A stretch of DNA of 13,538 bases from Desulfamplus sp. GTDB lineage: Bacteria > Desulfobacterota > Desulfobacteria > Desulfobacterales > Desulfobacteraceae. Shown here in pieces: positions 1 through 6,533 of this stretch. Numbering within the stretch: position 1 is the first letter of the stretch; every line of letters starts with the position of its first letter. The stretch is from assembly GCA_015233755.1 (NCBI GenBank), contig JADFXA010000035.1:1-13538 (forward strand), read 5' to 3'. The position numbers and the translations under genes were made by a program. The notes beneath the pieces are model-generated. The model made no database searches and was not told the DNA's origin. It saw only the letters and a program-made list of their open reading frames with translations.

Positions 1-1290
1 CTTACACAAGCTCAACAGCAGCTTTGGTTTCTTGCTCAACTCAATGAGAACGCAATACCTGCCTATATTGAAACAGTTGCTGTCCGTTTAACGGGTAAAT
101 TAGATATAGAAGCACTGTCTGCTGCTGCATCTGATTTAGTTGCAAGACATTCAGCTTTACGCACAGTTATGGTTGGAGACGGTGAAAATCAACGTATTCT
201 ACCTACAATCCCCTGTTCGATCCAATTTACTAAAGCTGAATCAATTAATATCAACCCAAATTTATCTTCTATCTCGAAAGAATCAAAAAAAAGTGATGCT
301 GCTTCAATATCTCAAGACAGAGATCTAATGCAAATATGGCTTACTGAAAACAGCCGATCAACATTTGACCTTATAAATGGTCCGCTTTTTTCCTTTAAGG
401 TACTCCAGCTTGATCCTGAAAATCATGTTTTTGCAATGAATTTTCATCACATTGTTATGGATGGCCGCTCTGTAAATGTAATACTACAGGATTTATTGAA
501 TTTTTATAAATTGCGATTAAGCAACAGCGATTTTAATGTGCAAAGAGCTCCTGATTTGCAGGACTATCAAAATTGGCTTGAAGAGTATCTAAGCTCAGAC
601 GAATCTAACCGTGATAAAGAGTTTTGGAGCAGCCTTTTTCCTAACACAATCCCTATGGTTGATTTTCCAACTGATATGCCGCGTCCCTCGCTATTTACAT
701 TTAAAGGTTCGCGACACCATTTACCAGCAAAACCTGAACTTCTTGAACGCTGCATATTGTTGGGGCGAAGCAGGCGGCTCACCCCTTTTATGACCTTGAT
801 TTCACTATATGCACTTTGGGTTCACAAATTAACTGGCCGCGAAGAAGTTTTAATCGGTTTTCCAGTTACAGGACGTTTTTTTCCAGACAGTGAGGAGCTT
901 GTTGGTTATTGTACCCATTTAGTACCATTTGTAAGTAAATATGATGTAAACAGCTCGTTTGCACAGTATTTGGATCGCTCAAGAGATACGCTTACTGCTG
1001 CATATCGTCATCAGAAGTATCCTTTCAGCCACTTAATCCGTAATCTCAATTTTGAGCAAGATATGAGCAGAGGGTCGGTGATTGCATCAGAATTTAACCT
1101 TGACAAGCTTCAGGAACTTCCATCTATAGATGGTCTGAAACTCTCTATGGTTAATATCCCACTAAGCTATGCAAAGTATGATTTTAACCTTGAGATAATG
1201 GAGGTTAATGGTCAATATCAGTTCAAATTTGAGTATGCAACTGATCTGTTTAAGCCTGAAACTGTATCGCGGCTTGCCAACCATTTTATG
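1..1290 (+). other. Condensation domain C1 (start truncated)
   Basis: The first condensation domain joins an upstream donor acyl or peptidyl group to the amino acid loaded by the following A-T pair. The N-terminal motif AQQQLWFLAQL is visible at the window edge. The catalytic motif HHIVMDG lies at residues 149-155, with the second His at 150 and Asp at 154. Motifs for the later part of the domain include YPFSHLIRNL and FNLD around residues 340-365. Whether this is a starter, LCL or DCL type cannot be settled without the upstream domain. Confidence 0.93.
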
Positions 1291-4200
1291 ACTTTGCTTA
1301 ACTCTGTGATAGAAAAGCCTGAAGAGCCTCTCTATAAAATTTCTCTTCTTACACCGAGTGAAAGATACCAGATTGTAAATGTTTGGAATAACACTTGGCG
1401 CGATTTTCCTTTGCAACACCCTTTTCACCGTCTGTTTGAAGAGCAGGTATCCAAAACGCCAGATAGAGTTGCTGCGGTTTTTTCTGATATTAATCAATCT
1501 GGAGAAATTCAGATAAGCCAGAAGATGAGCTATAGAGAGCTTAATGCACACTCAAACAAACTTGCAAGGTTCTTGATAAAGGAGCTTAATTGTGCTCATG
1601 ATTCAGGCAACTCTCTACTAATTCCAATTTTAGCTCAAAGAAGCTGTCATTTCTTAGTTGCAATGATCGGTATTTTTAAAGCTGGTTGTGCCTATCTGCC
1701 ATTAGACACTGAACACCCAGCGGATCGAATTAGCGGTATTTTAAACCAATCTGGTGCTAAACTTATTTTAGCTGAAAATAAGTTTAGACCCCTTTTAGAG
1801 TCTGCTTTATCGGAAAAATCAAGACCTGACTCTCAGATAGTTATACCTAAAATTATTTGGTTTGAAGAGTCTATCTGCAACTCGACATTAACATCTGATG
1901 ATGAACAAAATATTCCATATAACATTAAGGCTGATTCTCCAGAAAATCTTGCATATATAATCTTTACCTCTGGCTCAACTGGTCTTCCAAAAGGTGCAAT
2001 GGTTCAACAAAAGGGAATGGTCAACCATCTTTACGCAAAGATAGAAGATTTAGGGATCAGCATAAATGATGTTGTGGCTCAAAATGCTTCCCAATGTTTT
2101 GATATTTCAGTATGGCAATTTTTATCTGCTCTTGTAAAGGGCGGACATGTTCAAATTGTAAGCAATGATATTGCACACGATCCAAGCAAATTATTTGAAG
2201 TTTCAACAAAACAAAAAATAACAATACTTGAGGTTGTTCCCTCTTTTCTTAGGGTTCTTTTAGAGCAGATTAGCAGCCCCACCCCCTTACCCCCTCCCCA
2301 AATGGAGATGGGGAACAATGTCATTACTCCTGATCAAACAAAGAGGACGGTGAACTACTCCCTCCCCTTGGGGAGGGGCGGGGAGGGGCGGTTTTTTAAC
2401 CATCTCCGCTGGTTAGTCCCAACTGGCGAAGCACTACCGCCAATATTGGCAGCTCAATGGTTTGAACACTATCCCAACACTCCAGTTCTAAATGCTTACG
2501 GTCCAACTGAATGTTCTGATGATGTGGCACACTATGCTTTGCATAATGCTCCAGCTCCTGAAACTGCCATTATTCCAATTGGCCGCCCTGTTGGAAATAT
2601 GCGTCTATATATTCTTGATTCTCATTTAGAGCCTGTGCCTATTGGTGTTGCAGGTGAGCTTTGGGTTGGCGGAGTTGGTGTTGGACTTGGATATCTGAAT
2701 CAGCCCGATTTGACTAATAAATCTTTTATACCTGATCCATTTAATTCTGATTCGTTAAACCCATTAATCAATTCTAAACTTTATAAGACTGGAGACCTTG
2801 CTCAATTTTTGCCAGACGGCAATATTCTATTTTTGGGACGACAAGATCATCAAGTCAAGATAAGAGGATTTAGAATTGAACTTGGTGAGATTGAGTCAGT
2901 TCTTGCACGCCATGAAAATGTAAAAGAGCTTGTAGTTACTGCCTCTTATGTTTCTAACAGCGCATCTAAAAACGAAAATGTAGATGAGGCTGATGCAGGT
3001 TTAACAGCATATATAGTGTTCCATGAGAAGAAGGATAATAAAGATGATGATTCACAGTTAATTGATGAGATTCGCACCTATCTTGCAGACAGGCTTCCAA
3101 ATTATATGGTTCCTTCTTATTTTGTAGTTATGGAAAAGCTGCCGCTTACATCAAATGGTAAGATTGACCGTAAAGCACTTCCAAAACCTACTGCAGCCTA
3201 TGTTGAATCAGCAACTCTATTTACGCCTCCACGCAATGAAGTTGAACAGATACTTGTTGAAGTGTTATCAGGTGTCTTAAACCGTGAAAGTATTGGAATC
3301 CATGACAACTATTTTTCACTTGGTGGAGATTCTATTAAGGCTATTCAGGCTGTAGCAAGAGTTCAAACTTATGGTTATATCTTAAAACTTAGAGATATTT
3401 TCCAATATCCAACTGTAGCAGAACTTGCCCCCCGTTTAAGCCGCCGCAGCCGTCAGATTGATCAGAGTTTGGTTACTGGTGATGTCCACCCAACCCCTAT
3501 CCAATCTTGGCTTCTTAATCAAGATAGAGCTCTTATTAACCACTATAACCAAGCTGTAACGCTTAACTTTAAATATAACCTTAAAGTTGAGTCGCTTAAA
3601 GCTGCTTTAGAAGCTCTAATGATTCACCATGACGCTTTAAGGCTTACAGTTCAAGATTCTTCTGAATTGAATTCTAAAAAGTTAAATTCAAAAACAGTTG
3701 ATGCTGATTCAATTTCAATAAAACCTAATTCAGGCAAATCCAATCAATTAGGTTTGCATATTAGAGATATAGATTTAAAACCAGAGCTTGTTGTCATTCC
3801 ATTTGACCCAAAAGCTAAACAAAGAGACTTTCAACTTAATCAGGCTGACCAAGAAGATAAAAGAGCTGATATGGCTGATACTGACCCTCTCTTTACTTCA
3901 ATTAGCCAAAAGCTTCATTCAACTATTGATATTTTTAATGGTCCACTGCTTAAGGCTGCACTATTTCAAGGAGATACTGAAGATCGTCTAATGGTTGTAA
4001 TCCATCATCTTGCTGTAGATGCAATCTCATGGCAAATTTTGGTTGAAGATCTACTCTCTGCTTACAATGCACACTCTAATGGAGAGGATATTAAGCTGCC
4101 TTCAAAAACAGACTCATTCAAAGATTGGTCCGAAAGTTTAGTTAAGAGAGCTAATAACGCAATTAAGGGTGTAAATGTAAATGAGATAAACAGCGAAATC

Positions 4201-6510
4201 AGCTATTGGGAATCTTTATCTCAAGAAGAGTTGACAAAACTTCCTATGGATTTTCCAAAAGAGAATGGTCAATATCAAGATAGTGCAATCTTTGAAATCA
4301 AGCTGCCAGCTCCTGATACAGAGATTCTAATAGGTAAAGCCCATGTTGCTTACCACACTGATATGAATGATTTGCTTTTAACAGCAATTGCTAAAGGTCT
4401 GAACTATTGGGGTAATATTAATGGAATTTTAGTTTCATTAGAAGGGCATGGGCGAGATACTATAGCGGATGATATTGATATTTCTCGCACAGTTGGCTGG
4501 TTTACAGCTGAATATCCAGTTTTATTAAAACTGCCAGATTCTTCTATTAAAACCACCACAACTTCCCTCCCAAATAAAGAACTTGGTATTCAAATCAAGC
4601 ACATTAAAGAGTCTTTGCGGAAAGCTACAAAAAATGGGGCAAATTTTGGCTGGATTCGTGAGAATTTAAGCAGTAAAGCAAAAGAGAGGTTAAAGCCAAA
4701 TATCAGCTTTAACTATATAGGTGCTGCTGGTTTAGAAAATCAAGATTTCAAGGTTGAAGCAGCTGCTCATCTTGATCTTATTAACCCAAAGATGAGAAGA
4801 GAATACACTCTTGAGATTGAAGCAGATATACGTCAAGGTTGTTTGTATATTCAGCTTTACTACTCTCCAAATCAATATAAAGAGGAGAGTATCAGACGGC
4901 TTGGCTCACTAATCAAAGGAACTTTAATAGAGATAATTGATTGTTGTTCATCTATCAAGATACCAGAAGTTACTCCATCTGATTTAACATGGTCAGGCTT
5001 CTCACTATCGCAGCTTGAAGCATTTTTGCATGACAATAAAATGACTCCATCAGATGTTCAAGATATTTATCCTCTTACACCTATGCAAGAAAACATGCTT
5101 TTCAGCCGTCTTTATGATTCTGATTCAACAGCCTATTTTGAGCAGTTCAGCTTTACTCTAAAAGGAGATGTCAACCTAACACTATTTGAAGAAACATGGA
5201 ATATAATCAGCCAAAGACACGACATAATAAGGACAAGTTTTATCTACAAAGGTGTTCCAAGACCACTTCAAGTAGTTCGCAGAACAAGACCAATTGAGTG
5301 GCATTATGAAGATTGGTCACAGATAAAAGATAAAGCAGAACGTCTCGAGGCTTTTAAAATAGAGGAACGTCAACGTGGATTTATCCTTGACAGCGATGCT
5401 CTTATGCGTATGCATATTTTCAAACTTGAGCATAATCGCTACGCTGCTATTTGGAGTTTTCACCATATTTTGATGGATGGCTGGTGTTTGGGAATTTTGA
5501 TTGAAGATGTCCAATCTGCTTACATGGCTTTGAATAGAGGTCAAACTCCTAAGTTTGTTGGTACAGCTCCTCAATATAGGGAGTATATCCTTTGGTTAGA
5601 AAAAGCGGATCATGCAAAGGCAATTGGATATTGGAGTAACTATTTAGAAGGATTTAACAAAGTTACTTCACTACCTCGTGATGTTAAAGTTGATGCTGTA
5701 AAAGTCAGCGAATCTATAAATCAGAATCTTCAATCTACTGAAAAGAGTATTAAAGATGCAGAAACTTCAAACTCTGATCTTCAAAACTTATATCAATTTG
5801 AACTGGAGCCAGAACTTAGCAGAGTGCTCAATCAAATTGCAAGAGATTACCAGATAACCATAAATAGTTTGGTTCAATCTGTCTGGAGTATTATGTTAGC
5901 AGAAGCAAATCGAGTTTCAGATGTGGCTTTTGGTGCTGCTGTAGCTGGTCGTCCAGCCGAGATACCAGATGTTGAGCGGATGGTTGGATTATTTATCAAC
6001 ACTATTCCTGTTCGGGTAAAATTGGCTGACAACAGATCCTTTAAAGAGTTGGCTCGGGTAGTTCAAGAAGAGAGTATTGATAGCGAACCACACCATTTTG
6101 TCTCGTTAGCTTCTATCCAGACAGCTTGCAATGTTGAGAGTTCTCTTCTTGATCATGTTTTGATTTTCCAAAATTATCCATTGGGTGATGAGTTAGAATC
6201 TTTGCAAAAAAAGTATGATGTTGGTTTTACATTCAGCGATCTTGAGGCTTTGGAGCAGACTAACTACGATCTGTCGGTCGAAATATACCCTTTGCCGACA
6301 CTTCATTTTGACTTACGATATAACCATTTAGCCTATTCAATTGCAAAGATGGATAGAGTTGCAAATGAGCTAACCACACTGTTTACGGCTATTGCGAACA
6401 CTCCTGAAATTAGCGTTGGTGAGCTAAGGAAATTACTTGCATCTCCAGACGAACTTGGTGAAGATGCAGAGTTTCTTGCAGCAGCTATGAATATTGATGA
6501 GGAGTTTTAA
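1..6510 (+). CDS. Nonribosomal peptide synthetase, C-A-T-E-C, 5' end outside window
   Basis: This multimodular peptide synthetase activates one amino acid, tethers it to a carrier domain, epimerizes it and passes it to a terminal condensation domain. The frame is open from base 1, which already encodes the first C-domain core motif (AQQQLWFLAQL), so the true start lies upstream; an internal ATG at 169 is not a real start. The visible part is 2169 residues ending at TAA 6508-6510. Domain order by window residue is C (about 1-430), A (461-1063), T (1074-1143), E (1161-1655), C (1686-2147). Catalytic motifs of all five are present. The protein stops after the last C domain with a short acidic tail ending NIDEEF, so its acceptor A-T must be supplied in trans, most simply by the NRPS starting at 8526. 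The A domain carries a palindromic-repeat insertion, and the E domain a long Ser/Asn/Lys-rich loop. The NRPS assignment is certain; the product is not known. Confidence 0.97.
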   Translation, partial: LTQAQQQLWFLAQLNENAIPAYIETVAVRLTGKLDIEALSAAASDLVARHSALRTVMVGDGENQRILPTIPCSIQFTKAESININPNLSSISKESKKSDAASISQDRDLMQIWLTENSRSTFDLINGPLFSFKVLQLDPENHVFAMNFHHIVMDGRSVNVILQDLLNFYKLRLSNSDFNVQRAPDLQDYQNWLEEYLSSDESNRDKEFWSSLFPNTIPMVDFPTDMPRPSLFTFKGSRHHLPAKPELLERCILLGRSRRLTPFMTLISLYALWVHKLTGREEVLIGFPVTGRFFPDSEELVGYCTHLVPFVSKYDVNSSFAQYLDRSRDTLTAAYRHQKYPFSHLIRNLNFEQDMSRGSVIASEFNLDKLQELPSIDGLKLSMVNIPLSYAKYDFNLEIMEVNGQYQFKFEYATDLFKPETVSRLANHFMTLLNSVIEKPEEPLYKISLLTPSERYQIVNVWNNTWRDFPLQHPFHRLFEEQVSKTPDRVAAVFSDINQSGEIQISQKMSYRELNAHSNKLARFLIKELNCAHDSGNSLLIPILAQRSCHFLVAMIGIFKAGCAYLPLDTEHPADRISGILNQSGAKLILAENKFRPLLESALSEKSRPDSQIVIPKIIWFEESICNSTLTSDDEQNIPYNIKADSPENLAYIIFTSGSTGLPKGAMVQQKGMVNHLYAKIEDLGISINDVVAQNASQCFDISVWQFLSALVKGGHVQIVSNDIAHDPSKLFEVSTKQKITILEVVPSFLRVLLEQISSPTPLPPPQMEMGNNVITPDQTKRTVNYSLPLGRGGEGRFFNHLRWLVPTGEALPPILAAQWFEHYPNTPVLNAYGPTECSDDVAHYALHNAPAPETAIIPIGRPVGNMRLYILDSHLEPVPIGVAGELWVGGVGVGLGYLNQPDLTNKSFIPDPFNSDSLNPLINSKLYKTGDLAQFLPDGNILFLGRQDHQVKIRGFRIELGEIESVLARHENVKELVVTASYVSNSASKNENVDEADAGLTAYIVFHEKKDNKDDDSQLIDEIRTYLADRLPNYMVPSYFVVMEKLPLTSNGKIDRKALPKPTAAYVESATLFTPPRNEVEQILVEVLSGVLNRESIGIHDNYFSLGGDSIKAIQAVARVQTYGYILKLRDIFQYPTVAELAPRLSRRSRQIDQSLVTGDVHPTPIQSWLLNQDRALINHYNQAVTLNFKYNLKVESLKAALEALMIHHDALRLTVQDSSELNSKKLNSKTVDADSISIKPNSGKSNQLGLHIRDIDLKPELVVIPFDPKAKQRDFQLNQADQEDKRADMADTDPLFTSISQKLHSTIDIFNGPLLKAALFQGDTEDRLMVVIHHLAVDAISWQILVEDLLSAYNAHSNGEDIKLPSKTDSFKDWSESLVKRANNAIKGVNVNEINSEISYWESLSQEELTKLPMDFPKENGQYQDSAIFEIKLPAPDTEILIGKAHVAYHTDMNDLLLTAIAKGLNYWGNINGILVSLEGHGRDTIADDIDISRTVGWFTAEYPVLLKLPDSSIKTTTTSLPNKELGIQIKHIKESLRKATKNGANFGWIRENLSSKAKERLKPNISFNYIGAAGLENQDFKVEAAAHLDLINPKMRREYTLEIEADIRQGCLYIQLYYSPNQYKEESIRRLGSLIKGTLIEIIDCCSSIKIPEVTPSDLTWSGFSLSQLEAFLHDNKMTPSDVQDIYPLTPMQENMLFSRLYDSDSTAYFEQFSFTLKGDVNLTLFEETWNIISQRHDIIRTSFIYKGVPRPLQVVRRTRPIEWHYEDWSQIKDKAERLEAFKIEERQRGFILDSDALMRMHIFKLEHNRYAAIWSFHHILMDGWCLGILIEDVQSAYMALNRGQTPKFVGTAPQYREYILWLEKADHAKAIGYWSNYLEGFNKVTSLPRDVKVDAVKVSESINQNLQSTEKSIKDAETSNSDLQNLYQFELEPELSRVLNQIARDYQITINSLVQSVWSIMLAEANRVSDVAFGAAVAGRPAEIPDVERMVGLFINTIPVRVKLADNRSFKELARVVQEESIDSEPHHFVSLASIQTACNVESSLLDHVLIFQNYPLGDELESLQKKYDVGFTFSDLEALEQTNYDLSVEIYPLPTLHFDLRYNHLAYSIAKMDRVANELTTLFTAIANTPEISVGELRKLLASPDELGEDAEFLAAAMNIDEEF
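1381..3190 (+). other. Adenylation domain A1, acidic pocket, possibly for a basic amino acid
   Basis: This domain activates an amino acid as the aminoacyl adenylate. The core motifs are TSGSTGLPKG (from residue 656), NAYGPTE (831-837), YKTGD (928-932), GRQDHQVKIRGFRIELGE, and NGK with the catalytic Lys at 1054. Aligning by eye to gramicidin synthetase GrsA gives pocket residues D701, I702, W705, E744, V806, T808, A832, D840, D841 and K1054 (code DIWEVTADDK). Three acidic residues beyond the invariant Asp suggest a positively charged side chain such as Lys, Orn, Dab or Arg, but this is inference. The segment between pocket positions 278 and 299 is 62 residues instead of 21, owing to the repeat insertion at 2276-2389. 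Confidence 0.9.
2276..2389 (+). repeat. GC-rich palindromic repeat element inserted in frame in the A1 coding sequence
   Basis: A block of C runs at 2276-2301 and a block of G runs at 2368-2389 form imperfect terminal inverted repeats in otherwise AT-rich DNA. Two inner hairpins are visible: TCCCC 2295-2299 with GGGGA 2310-2314, and CCCTCCCC 2360-2367 with GGGGAGGG 2370-2377. The spanned length is 114 bases, 38 codons, keeping the frame. It encodes Pro-rich and Gly-rich peptides (PTPLPPPQMEMG, then SLPLGRGGEG) unlike any A-domain core. C-run/G-run dispersed repeats of this general look are common in intergenic DNA of many bacteria, and in-frame palindromic elements inside genes are known from Rickettsia. 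Homology to either family was not tested. Exact ends are uncertain by several bases. Confidence 0.85.
3220..3430 (+). other. Thiolation (peptidyl carrier) domain T1
   Basis: This carrier domain holds the residue activated by A1 as a thioester. The phosphopantetheine site is DNYFSLGGDSIKA, with the modified Ser at residue 1111. The GGDS form (rather than GGHS) is the one usually seen in carrier domains that precede epimerization domains, and that is the order found here. Confidence 0.95.
3481..4960 (+). other. Epimerization domain E
   Basis: This domain converts the carrier-bound L residue to a D/L mixture, from which a downstream DCL condensation domain takes the D form. Characteristic motifs are all present: PIQSWLL near residue 1166, HHLAVDAISW starting at His1335 (active His1336, Asp1340), LEGHGRD (Glu1481), TVGWFTAEYPVLL starting near 1497, and FNYIG at 1570-1574. 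The stretch from about residue 1219 to 1300 is a hydrophilic Ser/Asn/Lys/Asp-rich expansion that appears longer than usual for this domain. With the motifs intact, the domain is expected to be active. Confidence 0.94.
5056..6440 (+). other. Condensation domain C2, DCL-like, without cis acceptor module
   Basis: This is a second condensation domain, placed directly after the E domain. The entry motif YPLTPMQENMLF (from residue 1690) has the form typical of C domains that accept a D-configured donor. The catalytic motif HHILMDG is at residues 1821-1827. A low-complexity stretch of about 45 residues (Val/Ser/Asn/Lys-rich) interrupts the middle near residues 1895-1935. The polypeptide ends about 20 residues after the domain, so the acceptor aminoacyl carrier must come from another protein. 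Confidence 0.92.
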
Positions 6511-6514
6511 ATTT

Positions 6515-6520
6515 AAAGGA
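6515..6520 (+). promoter_or_regulatory. Weak ribosome binding site for the amidotransferase gene
   Basis: AAAGGA lies in the 23-bp gap after the upstream stop codon. It sits 13 bases before ATG 6534, which is longer than the usual spacing. The start is nevertheless fixed by the need for Cys at position 2. The tight gap and the absence of a terminator or promoter support cotranscription with the upstream NRPS. Confidence 0.5.
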
Positions 6521-6533
6521 ATTTTAATCAACC

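Noticed and set aside
169..171. ATG as a possible start of the first NRPS
   Set aside because: The same frame is open back to base 1 and already encodes the first C-domain motif, so the ATG is internal.
285..292. Run of eight A, and a run of seven A near 6207, as possible slippage or frameshift sites
   Set aside because: The reading frame is correct on both sides, no alternative product is visible, and such runs are expected in AT-rich coding DNA.
1162..1551. A 129-codon open frame on the - strand
   Set aside because: It lies wholly inside the NRPS C1-A1 coding region, has no recognisable domain, and its sequence is an antisense shadow of conserved NRPS codons.
2276..2389. CRISPR array, insertion sequence or rho-independent terminator
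   Set aside because: There are no spaced direct repeats, no transposase, and the segment sits inside an intact reading frame. The inverted-repeat structure fits a short palindromic repeat instead.
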